Origin: JBBDMU01 sp040905685
Lineage (GTDB): Bacteria; Bacteroidota; Rhodothermia; Balneolales; Natronogracilivirgulaceae
Reading direction: 5' to 3'
NCBI GenBank assembly: GCA_040905685.1
Contig: JBBDRB010000092.1
Coordinates: 1 to 64,000 of the forward strand
Length of the DNA stretch: 64,000 bases
The notes beneath the pieces are model-generated. The model did no database searches. It saw nothing but the letters and a program-made list of their open reading frames with translations, and was not told the DNA's origin. Below are positions 9,143-18,734 of the stretch, one piece after another; within the stretch, counting starts at the first letter, position 1, and every line of letters starts with the position of its first letter. The translations under genes were made by a program, and so were the position numbers.

Positions 9143-10146
9143 TAGTTGGATACCTCCATGGTTCGCGATGTCCCCGGTTGCATCTGAAGAAGAGGAAGTA
9201 CATTATTTCCATTGTCGTCCATAATGACCTTACTGCCGATATTGGGAAGAATATTGCTCATAGTTTCAAGATAAAGCCGCTTTTTTGTCACTTCGGGCGC
9301 CAGAATATATTCTTCATATATGGATGTAAAACGATCGGCTTCCCCTTCGGCGCGGTTCACCCTGTTCAGGGCAAAGCCTTCCGCCCGCTCTATGGTTTCC
9401 AGGGCGGCGCCCCTGGCCCGCGGGATCACCCGGTTAAAATCGGAAAGAGCTTCATTTATAAGCGTTTCCCTTTGCTGCTGAGCCTGGTTTACGGCATTAA
9501 ACGAAGGCCTGACCGCATCGGGGGGATTCACATCCTGCAAGACAACCTGGTCAATGGTGATGCCCAGTTCGTATTCATTAGCCAGTGATTGCAGAAATTC
9601 TTCTACCCGGGTCGCCACCTCCTGCCTTCCCACCGTCAGCACTTCATTGACGGTACGGTCACCAACGATTTTTCTCATGGAGGCTTCCGACATATCGTGC
9701 AGACTTTTTTCAGCATTGCGCACTTTAAAAAGGTACTGATAGGGATCATGAATGCGGTACTGCACCACCCATTCCACATCGGCAAGGTTCAAATCTCCGG
9801 TCAGCATCTGCGCCTCATCGATCAGATTGTCACTAGCGGGCATATATTCTGTTCTGACCCCGACTTCACCGGTCCGGAAACCAAATTCCTGCTTAAGCTG
9901 GCGTTCGACCGGTATTTTATACACGTCTTCTATCCCGAGGGGCAACTTGTAGTTCAGTCCCGGAGTTACGGTTCGGTCGTATTTTCCAAACTGCAGCACG
10001 ACGCCAACCTCTTCAGGGCCGACCTGATATATGGAAGTAAATAGTACAGCCAATACCACGGCCCCTGATATTATTTTGCCTACGTGATTCTTCAATGCCC
10101 GCAACTCAGGTGGCAGGTTGGCACTTGGATAATTCTCGTTAGCCAT
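9142..10146 (-). CDS. hflK: FtsH protease activity modulator HflK
   Basis: 334 residues. Short polar N-terminus, a membrane segment at about residues 28-46 (IISGAVVLAVLFTSIYQV), then the SPFH domain (GPEEVGVVLQFGKYDRTVTPGLNYKLP). The internal LQDVNPPDAVRPSFNAVNQAQQQRETLINEA region is a strong HflK signature. Forms a complex with HflC around FtsH. It follows ftsZ on the same strand after a 123-bp gap holding a perfect inverted repeat at 10202-10226, so it may have its own promoter. Confidence 0.95.
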   Translation of the reverse strand: MANENYPSANLPPELRALKNHVGKIISGAVVLAVLFTSIYQVGPEEVGVVLQFGKYDRTVTPGLNYKLPLGIEDVYKIPVERQLKQEFGFRTGEVGVRTEYMPASDNLIDEAQMLTGDLNLADVEWVVQYRIHDPYQYLFKVRNAEKSLHDMSEASMRKIVGDRTVNEVLTVGRQEVATRVEEFLQSLANEYELGITIDQVVLQDVNPPDAVRPSFNAVNQAQQQRETLINEALSDFNRVIPRARGAALETIERAEGFALNRVNRAEGEADRFTSIYEEYILAPEVTKKRLYLETMSNILPNIGSKVIMDDNGNNVLPLLQMQPGTSRTMEVSN

Positions 10147-10201
10147 TTTCTTAGTTCTTTAAAAGTTTTGCTTAATGCGGCATAGAATAAGCCGTCTGTC
10201 C

Positions 10202-10226
10202 CAGCTAAATTACATAAATTTAGCTG
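10202..10226. repeat. Perfect 10-bp inverted repeat between ftsZ and hflK
   Basis: CAGCTAAATT (10202-10211) and AATTTAGCTG (10217-10226) are exact reverse complements around ACATA. It lies 43 nt after the ftsZ stop and about 56 nt before the hflK ATG. No T run follows on the minus strand, so it is not a standard terminator; an operator or a 3'-end hairpin is possible. Confidence 0.6.
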
Positions 10227-10269
10227 CTTATCATAACAAGCTTTCCCGTTTAATTTGCGTCCCCGCATC

Positions 10270-11604
10270 CTAATCCATGATCTTTCTTAAAAAGGCCGGC
10301 TGTTCTGAATTGGTCTTATCGATGCGCTCTTCGCGATTATTGAGCAGTACCTTGCTGGGGCCGGGCCTTCTGGGCTCGGCATCCTCCCGGGCTTTGTCAT
10401 CTTTCTGAGAATGGACCTCCCCGCGGCGGCTTATGGCCGGCGTATCCAGGTTCTTCAGGTTCTTTTCCCCTTTATAAAACTCCGGGGCATTGCGTGGATA
10501 CTGGCGCGGGATTTCCTCATTGGCCGAATTTTGGGTGGCATGCCGCTTAACGCCTTCCAAAGGCCGCGGCGCCTGGCGTTCTTCCGTATTGCTTTCAGCC
10601 TGGACTTTGGACGATGACTCGTCATTGGTAAAATCAAAGCCCGTGGCAATGACCGTCACCCTGATCTCATCGCCAAAGCTTTCATCCAGTACGGTACCCA
10701 GGATGATCTCTGCATCGTCTCCGGCCTCCTGCTGAATAATGCCGGTAGCTGTTGTCGATTCTTTCATTCCGAGGTTGGATCCCGAAGATATGTTTACAAG
10801 AACGTTCCTCGCCCCGTTAATGCTGACCCCGTCCAGCAGCGGAGAATTGATGGCCTCGCGGGCGGCGATTTCCGCGCGATCAGGGCCCGATGCCGTAGCC
10901 GATCCCATGATGGCCGCCCCGCCGTCGAGCATCGTCGTCCGCACATCAGCAAAATCAAGGTTGATCAGGCCCGGCATAAGGATGAGATCGGAAATGCCCC
11001 GCGTGGCGCCGTAAAGCACCTCGTTGGCCAGTTCAAAGGCTTCGATCAGCGTAGTGTCTTCTCCGCAAATATCCAGCAGCCGCTCGTTGGGGATCACAAT
11101 AACGGTGTCGCAATTCTTCTTGAACTCATTAATGCCGTCTACGGCATATTTCATGCGCACCCGCCCTTCGCAGTTAAACGGCATCGTTACAATGCCCACG
11201 GTAAGAATGCCCTTGCGCTTGGCCATGGCGGCAATAACCGGAGCCCCCCCGGTGCCGGTACCACCCCCCATGCCGGCCGTAACAAACAGCATATCGGCAC
11301 CTTCGATTGCATCCTCGATCTCCTGACGGTTCTCCTCGACTGCCTCCCGCCCGATCTCCGGCCGGGCACCGGCGCCGAGTCCGCTGGTCAGGCTTTTGCC
11401 TACCTGAAGGCACAGGTCCGCATCGTTGTGCTTCAGGGCCTGGGCATCCGTATTCAAGGCAATGTATTCCACATTGTTGAGTCCCCTGGCTATCATATTA
11501 TTGATGGCATTGCCGCCCCCGCCACCGATTCCAATGACTTTGATCTTTGCATTTTCCTGGCTTTGCTCGTCAAAGCTAAAGCGTGAATGTAATTTATCTG
11601 ACAT
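10270..11604 (-). CDS. ftsZ: Cell division protein FtsZ
   Basis: 444 residues. IKVIGIGGGGGNAINNM near residue 21, the tubulin signature GGGTGTG at 113-119, and the T7-loop region NLDFADVRTTM are all present. A long polar linker (about 330-425) leads to the C-terminal conserved peptide PAFLRKIMD, which docks on FtsA. GTP-driven polymerisation forms the division ring. Last gene of the dcw cluster; 52 nt separate it from ftsA. Confidence 0.98.
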   Translation of the reverse strand: MSDKLHSRFSFDEQSQENAKIKVIGIGGGGGNAINNMIARGLNNVEYIALNTDAQALKHNDADLCLQVGKSLTSGLGAGARPEIGREAVEENRQEIEDAIEGADMLFVTAGMGGGTGTGGAPVIAAMAKRKGILTVGIVTMPFNCEGRVRMKYAVDGINEFKKNCDTVIVIPNERLLDICGEDTTLIEAFELANEVLYGATRGISDLILMPGLINLDFADVRTTMLDGGAAIMGSATASGPDRAEIAAREAINSPLLDGVSINGARNVLVNISSGSNLGMKESTTATGIIQQEAGDDAEIILGTVLDESFGDEIRVTVIATGFDFTNDESSSKVQAESNTEERQAPRPLEGVKRHATQNSANEEIPRQYPRNAPEFYKGEKNLKNLDTPAISRRGEVHSQKDDKAREDAEPRRPGPSKVLLNNREERIDKTNSEQPAFLRKIMD

Positions 11605-11656
11605 AATATTGCTCCTGTTTTTTTATTCCTCTGTTTCCGCTATTCCCTATTTCTGT

Positions 11657-12913
11657 TCATAATTCATTAAACCAGCTTTTCATCCGGTCGGCTATCCGGT
11701 TCATCACTTTCTCTACATTGGATCCTTCGCTGGATGTGGGGACCATGACCCGTCCGCCTCCCGATTTGTTCGTACGCAACGCATGCAGTACAAGTCCGAC
11801 GCCGGTGGCGTAGATGGGCGTATTAACTTCATTTACCAGTCCTCCGGTCAACCCCCGGGGCATTCCGATCTTGGAATCCATTCCCAGCACTTCATTCCCG
11901 AGCTGGCAGATCCCATCGAGCAGGGATCCACCCCCGGTCAGGACAACCCCGGCGCTTAGCTCACTGGAATATCCGCTGCGCTTGACCTCAATAGCCACAA
12001 TCTCGAGTATCTCCTCTACCCGGGCCTGAATGATCTTTGCCAGTATGCTTTTCTTGATTTCCTTTGGAGGACGGCCGGCAATGCCCGGAACGGTAATGAC
12101 CATATCCTCGTCGATCAGGTCGGCAAAGGCCAGGCCATGCTCCTGCTTTAATTTCTCCGCCTGATCTTCCAGGACACTGAGCCCGATCCGTATATCATCT
12201 GTAACTTTTTGTCCGGCAATTGCTACTACAGCCGTATGACGAATGGTATTATCCTGAAATACGGCTACATCCGTTGTTCCTCCGCCAATATCGACGAGCA
12301 CCACGCCGGCCTCTTTTTCCTCATCGTCCAGCACGGCATACGATGAAGCCAGCGGTTCAAGGATCAGATCATCCACCTGATAGCCGGCACGCTCGACGCA
12401 GCGATACATATTCTTGGCCGCCGAGACCAGTCCCGTAATAATATGAACCTCGGCTTCCATGCGCATGCCGCTCATGCCGACCGGGTCGTTGATGCCGTCC
12501 TGGCCGTCGACAATGAACTCCTGGGGAATCACATGCAGGATCTGCTGATCGGAAGGCAGCATGATCCGCTGGCAGTCCTCCAGCAGGCGCTCGACATCTT
12601 TTATAGTGATCTCATTGTCTTTGTTGTTGATGGTGATCACACCCTTGCTTCTCATGCTCCGAATATGATCGCCCGCTATGCCTACATTTACCGACCGCAC
12701 TTCAATGCCCGAGGCAAGCTGGGCCTGTTCGATGGCCGTACGGATGGCGTTAACCGTCCGGTCTATATTGACAACCACACCCCGGTTCAACCCCTCGCTC
12801 GGCGCCTTTCCCACACCAAGTATGTTTATTTTTTGCATTTCGTCGATGGAGGCAACCACAGCACAAACTTTGGTTGTTCCAATATCAAGACCTACTACAA
12901 TGCGTTCTTCCAT
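11657..12913 (-). CDS. ftsA: Cell division protein FtsA
   Basis: 418 residues, an actin-like ATPase. VGLDIGTTKVCAVV is the phosphate-1 motif, VLVDIGGGTTDVAVF phosphate-2 and GVVLTGGGSLLDGI the adenosine motif. The SHS2 1C subdomain lies between. The C-terminus MNRIADRMKSWFNEL is the amphipathic helix that holds FtsA, and through it FtsZ, on the inner membrane. Position between ftsQ and ftsZ is the standard one. Confidence 0.97.
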   Translation of the reverse strand: MEERIVVGLDIGTTKVCAVVASIDEMQKINILGVGKAPSEGLNRGVVVNIDRTVNAIRTAIEQAQLASGIEVRSVNVGIAGDHIRSMRSKGVITINNKDNEITIKDVERLLEDCQRIMLPSDQQILHVIPQEFIVDGQDGINDPVGMSGMRMEAEVHIITGLVSAAKNMYRCVERAGYQVDDLILEPLASSYAVLDDEEKEAGVVLVDIGGGTTDVAVFQDNTIRHTAVVAIAGQKVTDDIRIGLSVLEDQAEKLKQEHGLAFADLIDEDMVITVPGIAGRPPKEIKKSILAKIIQARVEEILEIVAIEVKRSGYSSELSAGVVLTGGGSLLDGICQLGNEVLGMDSKIGMPRGLTGGLVNEVNTPIYATGVGLVLHALRTNKSGGGRVMVPTSSEGSNVEKVMNRIADRMKSWFNEL

Positions 12914-12948
12914 GATTTCTGTTGCTTATTGGTTGTGTATATTATTCG

Positions 12949-13677
12949 TTACCTGGTAACTATCTGACCGTCGAAGCGCAAGTCGATGCTGCTCATTCGG
13001 CCGGGTCCTTCGGCCATGATCATTCCGGCATAAAAACCGGCCCATTTATCAAGCCGGTTTTCAAAATCCTCATGACCGAATGTAAGTTTCATGCCGTTAT
13101 CATGGCTCAGCACCACTATGCCCTCTGTCTCGGCCCAGGCAACCTCGCTAATCGTAATCTGGGCCAGTTCATTTTTGCGGGCGGCCTGCAGAAATGCGTT
13201 AACCGTTTCAAAAGGCCGGCCCTTCAGCGTATCCGCGCGCATTCCCGCTTCCGTAGCATGCAATAAAGGCACATCGACCGATTTCCCCGGTCCGGCCGGC
13301 ATGCGGATGCCATCCCCGTCTACATACATTCTGCGGTCCGGCTCTATAAGCAGGGCCACGGGTTCCCTTTCCAGTACCCGTACCCCTATTTGTCCGGAAG
13401 CGGTCCGGTTAATGAACGCCTGTTTTATATACGCCAGCTGTTCCACCTTTTCCATAATTTCAAGTAAGTTCAGGCTGTCGGCACGCAAACCCTCAGAAAC
13501 AGACATGGCCGACAGGATCTCCCCCGTTCCGGTAAAGAAATTTCCGCTAACCTCCACTTCCTTTATGACGCTTGCCTTGTTGAAGGCCCAGCCCATTCCC
13601 ATGGCAATTAACACCAGCAGCATCGAAAAGGCCATATGGGGAAGCCAGCGGCAGCTCATTTTTTGGTTTTTTTTCAT
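12949..13677 (-). CDS. ftsQ: Cell division protein FtsQ
   Basis: 242 residues. Short basic N-terminus, one membrane segment at about 14-32 (HMAFSMLLVLIAMGMGWAF), then a POTRA domain (VIKEVEVSGNFFTGTGEIL) and the FtsQ beta domain (ASGQIGVRVLEREPVALLI). A periplasmic scaffold that links FtsZ-ring proteins to septal wall synthesis. Weakly conserved in sequence, so position between murC and ftsA adds to the call. The ATG overlaps the murC stop by 4 nt. Confidence 0.92.
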   Translation of the reverse strand: MKKNQKMSCRWLPHMAFSMLLVLIAMGMGWAFNKASVIKEVEVSGNFFTGTGEILSAMSVSEGLRADSLNLLEIMEKVEQLAYIKQAFINRTASGQIGVRVLEREPVALLIEPDRRMYVDGDGIRMPAGPGKSVDVPLLHATEAGMRADTLKGRPFETVNAFLQAARKNELAQITISEVAWAETEGIVVLSHDNGMKLTFGHEDFENRLDKWAGFYAGMIMAEGPGRMSSIDLRFDGQIVTR

Positions 13678-15101
13678 GGATTCACCTTTACCTTTCCGGC
13701 CAGCAAATCATCGGTGAAGGCTTCGCCGGCTTTATAAATATCGCCTGCACCCATAGTGATGATTATATCCCCGGGTTCCGAAATTTCCTTAAGCCTGGAT
13801 GATATTTCGTTTTTATTTTCCACATAATGCACGTTGCGGTGTCCGGTTGTTTGGGCCGCTTCAGCTATTAAATGACCCGTGACCCCTTCAATCGGTTCTT
13901 CACGGGCGGGATAGACATCCGTAACGATCAATACCTCGGCGTCGAAAAATGAGGCTCCGAATTCTTTGTGAAGCTCCTGGGTACGGCTATAGAGATGAGG
14001 CTGGAAAACCGCCACGATCCGCCGTTTGGGCCAGCCTTTGCGAGTGGCACTGAGCGTAGCCCTGACTTCGGTAGGGTGGTGGGCGTAATCGTCGATCACC
14101 AGTATATTATCTTTTTCTGCCTTGAGCTGGAACCTCCGGAAAATGCCGGTATAATGGTGCAGCCCATTTCTGATGTTATCAAACGTCATGCCCAGCTCAA
14201 TGCCAATGGCAATGGCCGCCATTGCGTTACTGACATTATGATCACCCGGAGCCTGTATCCTGACACGGCCCAGTTCTTCATTTTCAAAGAAAACCGTAAA
14301 GGAGGTAAACATCTCCCCGCTTTCTATGTCGGTGGCCCGCAACTGGGCCTGAGGCGTAAAGCCATAGGTTATCATGCGTCGTTTGATCTGCGGCATGATG
14401 GCCCGCAGCTTGGGATCATCGAGACACAGGATCACCGCTCCGTAAAACGGTACTTTATTGGCAAAGCTGATGAATGCATTTTTTATGTCTTCCTCATCTT
14501 TATAGATATCCAAATGTTCGATATCCACATTCGTGATAACGGCCAGCGATGGACTCAGCCTCAGGAATGTGCGGTCAAATTCGTCGGCTTCGACGATAAT
14601 GATGTCCCCTTTACCCACCACGGCATTGGTTTTGTCGAAACTGTGAACGCGTCCCCCCACAATAATGGTCGGATCGAAATCGCCGGACTGAACCACCAGT
14701 CCGGTCATCGTGGTGGTGGTGGTCTTGCCATGGGTTCCGGCTATACCGATTCCGTATTTCATCCGCATCAGTTCGGCCAGCATCTCGGAGCGTTTGATAA
14801 CGGGTATGCCGTGGTCCAGGGCCGCCCTGGTTTCCGCGTTTTCACTGGCCTTCACGGCACTGGTATACACCACCACATCTGCGCCTTCGATATTTTCTGG
14901 AGCATGGCCAATAAAAATCCGGGCCCCCAGCCTTTCGAGCCGCCGGGTGGACTCATTGGCCGTTCCGTCTGATCCACTGATGACATAGCCCCGCTGCAGC
15001 AATATTTCTGCAATCCCGCTCATGCCGATGCCGCCGATACCCACCATGTGCAGATGACGGGTTTTACCGAAAACAGGTTGTGTTTCTATAGCTTTGGTCA
15101 T
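13674..15101 (-). CDS. murC: UDP-N-acetylmuramate--L-alanine ligase
   Basis: 475 residues. N-terminal UDP-binding domain with HMVGIGGIGMSGIAE, the ATP loop GTHGKTTTT at 122-130, VIVEADEFDRTF, and the C-terminal ligase domain with IDDYAHHPTEVRAT. MurC adds the first amino acid, L-Ala, to UDP-MurNAc in the cytoplasm. It overlaps both murG and ftsQ by 4 nt, indicating translational coupling within the dcw unit. Confidence 0.98.
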   Translation of the reverse strand: MTKAIETQPVFGKTRHLHMVGIGGIGMSGIAEILLQRGYVISGSDGTANESTRRLERLGARIFIGHAPENIEGADVVVYTSAVKASENAETRAALDHGIPVIKRSEMLAELMRMKYGIGIAGTHGKTTTTTMTGLVVQSGDFDPTIIVGGRVHSFDKTNAVVGKGDIIIVEADEFDRTFLRLSPSLAVITNVDIEHLDIYKDEEDIKNAFISFANKVPFYGAVILCLDDPKLRAIMPQIKRRMITYGFTPQAQLRATDIESGEMFTSFTVFFENEELGRVRIQAPGDHNVSNAMAAIAIGIELGMTFDNIRNGLHHYTGIFRRFQLKAEKDNILVIDDYAHHPTEVRATLSATRKGWPKRRIVAVFQPHLYSRTQELHKEFGASFFDAEVLIVTDVYPAREEPIEGVTGHLIAEAAQTTGHRNVHYVENKNEISSRLKEISEPGDIIITMGAGDIYKAGEAFTDDLLAGKVKVNP

Positions 15102-16213
15102 GTTTTCCCATTTTTGTTCCGGTCTGCGATTTCAATGATTTGTCCGGCAATGATGGTGGCCGCATCCGGCATTGCCAACCCTTTTGCCTTTTCCGACATG
15201 GTTCGGAGTTTCTCTTCATCGGTAATGATGGTGCGGACGGCATCATACAGCAATGCAGCCGCCTTATCGTCTTTCAACAGCGTTGCGGCCCCGCTGTCAA
15301 CCATAGATCGTGCATTTTTGGTCTGATGGTCTCCCGCTACCCAGGGAGAGGGGATCAAAATACTCGGTTTGCCGGTAAGCATAAGTTCTGCACAGGATAA
15401 TGCTCCGGCGCGGCTGATCACCAGATCGGCCGCGGCGTAGGCCTGGGCCATGTCATTTATAAAAGGCTGCAGCCTGAGGTTACCGTAGTGCTTTTCGTCG
15501 ATCTTATTATGCAGGTCGTCGTAATATACCTCTCCGCACTGCCAGATGATCTGAAGGTTCAGTTCATCATGAAGGCGTTTCAGGTTCCCGAAGACGGCTT
15601 CATTGACCGTTCTCGCGCCTCCGCTTCCCCCCAGGATAAGCAAGGTCGTCCGGTCATCAAAATGATATCCGGCCAGAGCCTGCTTTCTGTTACCGGAGGT
15701 GATTTTCTTCCGGATTGGATTTCCACACAGCCGTGTTTTTTCCAGGGGAAAATACTTTTTGGCATCTTCAAAAGCGATGAATATTCTGGAGGCATACGGG
15801 GCCAGTTTGCGCGTCGTTACCCCCGGAAAGCTGTTTTGCTCCTGCAATACCAGTGGGATATTCATTTTGGCGGCAACCCAGCCGACAGGCCCTGAAGCAA
15901 AGCCGCCACAGGACACCACCACATCCGGTTTATTTTTCTTAAGCAGAAAATACGATTGCACCAGGCTAAACGGCAGCTTTACCGGGAAAAGCAGGTTTTT
16001 GAAGGTCAGCCTCCTGTGAAAGCCGCTGATCCATATGGGATGGATATCATAACCGGCCTGTGGCACAGCCGACCACTCCATGCGCTCACGGGTTCCGGCA
16101 AAGTTTATGCGGACGGATTTCCCCGTATCGGCCAACGCATCGGCTATGGCGATGGCAGGGTATACGTGTCCGCCGGTACCCCCGGCCGCTATCATCACAT
16201 TATATTCACTCAT
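15098..16213 (-). CDS. murG: UDP-GlcNAc:undecaprenyl-PP-MurNAc-pentapeptide GlcNAc transferase
   Basis: About 371 residues. The start is taken as the ATG at 16213 (MSEYNVMIAAGGTGGH), not the in-frame ATG at 16255 that would add 14 residues inside ftsW: a GGAG lies 5 nt upstream of 16213. Motifs: GGTGGHVYPA at the N-terminus, SCGGFASGPV, ILGGSGGARTVNEAV and the donor-site SRAGALSCAELMLTGKPSILIP. MurG adds GlcNAc to lipid I to make lipid II at the inner face of the membrane. It overlaps the ftsW stop by 8 nt. Confidence 0.96.
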   Translation of the reverse strand: MSEYNVMIAAGGTGGHVYPAIAIADALADTGKSVRINFAGTRERMEWSAVPQAGYDIHPIWISGFHRRLTFKNLLFPVKLPFSLVQSYFLLKKNKPDVVVSCGGFASGPVGWVAAKMNIPLVLQEQNSFPGVTTRKLAPYASRIFIAFEDAKKYFPLEKTRLCGNPIRKKITSGNRKQALAGYHFDDRTTLLILGGSGGARTVNEAVFGNLKRLHDELNLQIIWQCGEVYYDDLHNKIDEKHYGNLRLQPFINDMAQAYAAADLVISRAGALSCAELMLTGKPSILIPSPWVAGDHQTKNARSMVDSGAATLLKDDKAAALLYDAVRTIITDEEKLRTMSEKAKGLAMPDAATIIAGQIIEIADRNKNGKT

Positions 16214-17378
16214 CATGGCTCCTTTTTTGTTTGGAGATGTTGAGTAATATGCCAATCATCACTCCGGAGAACAGCATGTTGGTGCCGCCATAACTGATCA
16301 TCGGCATCGGCAGGCCGGTAACGGGAAACAAACCCGCGGCTACGGCGGCATTGACAAAACCATACATGACAATCATCAGCGTACATGCTACGGCCAGCAA
16401 AGCCCCGGTCTGGTCTATAGCACGGCGGGCAATGAACATGATCCCCCGCACCAGCACCAGGGTATAGAGCAGGAGAATGAACGACGCGCCCACCAGCCCG
16501 TATTCTTCGGTGATGATCGAGAAAATGAAATCATTGTAGGGCGCCGGCAGAAAATCACGCTGGGAGCTTTTTCCCATTCCTACACCAAAAAGCTGTCCCT
16601 GGGCCATGGCTATTTGTGCCTGCTGTGCCTGATAGCCCTGCCCCGTCACGAAATCATCACCTTTGATATGTACTACCTGATCAACATAATTGCTGATCCG
16701 AGCCTGGCGCTGGTCGGTCTGCATGACCAGCAGTCCGGCTCCGATCACCCCTAAGAGCATTAACGCCGCGATATGCATTACATTGATTCGCCCCACGAAC
16801 ATGACAATCAGACAAAGGATAAGCAGGATGGCGGCGCTGCTGAAGTCCTCCAGGCCGATAAGGGCGCAGGTAATCAGCACCCATATCATGACGGGAACAA
16901 AGCTGCGCATGAAATCTTTAATGTATTCCTGTTTTCTGGTGATCAGGACCACGACATGAACCAGCAGGGAAACGGCTGCCAGCGAGCTGGGCTGAAAGGA
17001 GAAAGCGCCCACGTTCAACGACCGTCGCGCCCCAAATACTTCATTACCGTATAGGGTGACTATAATCAGGAACAGCCAGCTCAGCAATACGGCGAGCCTG
17101 CTGAACCGGACGATCTGATGGTAGTCTATTTTCGTAAAAATTAACAGGACAAGAAAAGAGATAAATATTTTAATGATATGGCCGGCAATAAGGTTACTGG
17201 CTGTCGTAAATTTCAGTTCGGCAAAATAAGCAATGGACGAATACACGGCCAGCAAACCGGCCATCAGCAGCATGATGACGCAAACCAGCAGGATACGGTC
17301 GCTGCCTGCAGCGCTCCCGTTGGATTCGTCCGGATCCAGGATATTGGAGCTGTTATATTTGGCTGAGTAAAGATACAT
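16206..17378 (-). CDS. ftsW: SEDS peptidoglycan glycosyltransferase FtsW
   Basis: 390 residues with about ten predicted membrane segments. SEDS-family marks include the C-terminal PVTGLPMPMISYGGTNMLFSG and the large periplasmic loop with GKSSQRDFLPAPYNDFIFSIITEEYG. FtsW polymerises lipid II into glycan strands at the septum together with FtsI, encoded five genes upstream. It directly abuts murD. RodA is the alternative, but the dcw position argues for FtsW. Confidence 0.95.
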   Translation of the reverse strand: MYLYSAKYNSSNILDPDESNGSAAGSDRILLVCVIMLLMAGLLAVYSSIAYFAELKFTTASNLIAGHIIKIFISFLVLLIFTKIDYHQIVRFSRLAVLLSWLFLIIVTLYGNEVFGARRSLNVGAFSFQPSSLAAVSLLVHVVVLITRKQEYIKDFMRSFVPVMIWVLITCALIGLEDFSSAAILLILCLIVMFVGRINVMHIAALMLLGVIGAGLLVMQTDQRQARISNYVDQVVHIKGDDFVTGQGYQAQQAQIAMAQGQLFGVGMGKSSQRDFLPAPYNDFIFSIITEEYGLVGASFILLLYTLVLVRGIMFIARRAIDQTGALLAVACTLMIVMYGFVNAAVAAGLFPVTGLPMPMISYGGTNMLFSGVMIGILLNISKQKRSHDE

Positions 17379-18734
17379 TTACAGGTTGTTGACGAGTGCT
17401 TTGAATAAATTGCCCCGGGCTTCATAGCTGGCGAACATATCAAACGAAGCGCAGGCCGGACTCAACAGAACCACATCACCCCGGTTTGCGTATGCCGAGG
17501 CCGCCTGCACGGCTTCCTCCAGGGTCGGACACGATCTAAAATTCGGTACGGCATGCTTAAGCTGGTCCTGAATCGTTTGCCTGGCTTCCCCGATGGCAAT
17601 AATGCTATGGACCTTCTCACGGATCTTGCCTGTCAATTCCGTATAGTCGTTGCCTTTGTCTCTTCCTCCGAGGATGAGTACCAGAGGGGCATTGAAGCTG
17701 TCCAGGGCATACCAGACCGCATTTACATTTGTCGCTTTGCTATCGTTGAAGTAGCAGACCCCGTTTATTTCCCGGACCCGTTCAAGGCGGTGCTCGACAC
17801 CTTTGAACCGCCCGAGGCTTTCCCGGATAACCTCGTTATCAATATCAGACAGCCTGGCCGACAGGGCGACGGCCAGGCTGTTGCGGAGATTGTGCCTTCC
17901 CGGTAAGCCTACTTCAGCTGCGTTCATGATAAACTCCTCTTTTTTTTTTACGTTTAAAAAGATCTTGTTATTACGAACAAAGGCGCCCTTATCCACTTCG
18001 ACGGTTTCGGAAAAGGCAAACTTTTCCGGTCCGTTTTCATTGGGTCCCGAATAATGCTTCTTCAGCAGGGGATCGTCGTTCCAGTAAATTACCGAGTCGC
18101 CGGACTGCTGATTTTCGGATATTCTGAGTTTGGATCCCGCATATTTTTCGAAATTATTCGCATACCGGTTTAAATGATCGGGTGTAATGTTCAGCAGAAT
18201 GCTGGATTTTGGCCTGAACGAGTCGATATGGTCAAGCTGAAAACTGCTTGTCTCCAGGATTATTTCCGTCTGTGGATTGGTTTGCCGAACCATATCGGAA
18301 AAGGCCACTCCAATATTTCCAGCCACCAGATGCGGTTTGCCGGCAACAGCCCGGGTATGGGCCATCCAGTTTACCGTTGTAGTTTTTCCGTTGCTGCCCG
18401 TCACGGCCAGGACCGGACTTTCACAGAACCAGCTGGCCGCTTCTATTTCCGAATACACCGGCTTGCCCGCTTTCAAATACCACTGCACGGCAGCGGCTTC
18501 GGTCGGCACACCCGGACTTACCACGGCAAAGTCGGCGGATTGCATTTTGTGGCTGTGGCCGTACTGTTCATATTCTATGTTACAGTCATCCAGCATCCGG
18601 CGCACGGAAACCTCGATTTCACCGCTGTCTGAGACAAAAAGGCGAGCTCCGCCGGCCTGCAGCATGCGTGCTGCCGCCACACCGCTTTTGGCGGCACCGA
18701 TGATCGCAATATGTTTATCCTTTACAGACTTCAT
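17379..18734 (-). CDS. murD: UDP-N-acetylmuramoylalanine--D-glutamate ligase
   Basis: About 451 residues. The ATG at 18734 is preferred over an in-frame ATG at 18818 that would add 28 residues overlapping mraY: it starts MKSVKDKHIAIIGAAKSGVAAA and gives a 4-nt ATGA overlap with the mraY stop. The ATP loop GSNGKTTTVNW and the C-terminal FNDSKATNVNAV and LILGGRDKGNDY are MurD signatures. It adds D-Glu to UDP-MurNAc-L-Ala. Confidence 0.97.
   Translation of the reverse strand: MKSVKDKHIAIIGAAKSGVAAARMLQAGGARLFVSDSGEIEVSVRRMLDDCNIEYEQYGHSHKMQSADFAVVSPGVPTEAAAVQWYLKAGKPVYSEIEAASWFCESPVLAVTGSNGKTTTVNWMAHTRAVAGKPHLVAGNIGVAFSDMVRQTNPQTEIILETSSFQLDHIDSFRPKSSILLNITPDHLNRYANNFEKYAGSKLRISENQQSGDSVIYWNDDPLLKKHYSGPNENGPEKFAFSETVEVDKGAFVRNNKIFLNVKKKEEFIMNAAEVGLPGRHNLRNSLAVALSARLSDIDNEVIRESLGRFKGVEHRLERVREINGVCYFNDSKATNVNAVWYALDSFNAPLVLILGGRDKGNDYTELTGKIREKVHSIIAIGEARQTIQDQLKHAVPNFRSCPTLEEAVQAASAYANRGDVVLLSPACASFDMFASYEARGNLFKALVNNL

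Noticed and set aside
10202..10226. Inverted repeat as a rho-independent terminator of ftsZ
   Set aside because: AT-rich arms and no T run on the minus strand.
13968..14972. 334-codon plus-strand frame opposite murC
   Set aside because: It mirrors murC codons, has no recognisable domain and lies wholly inside a certain gene.
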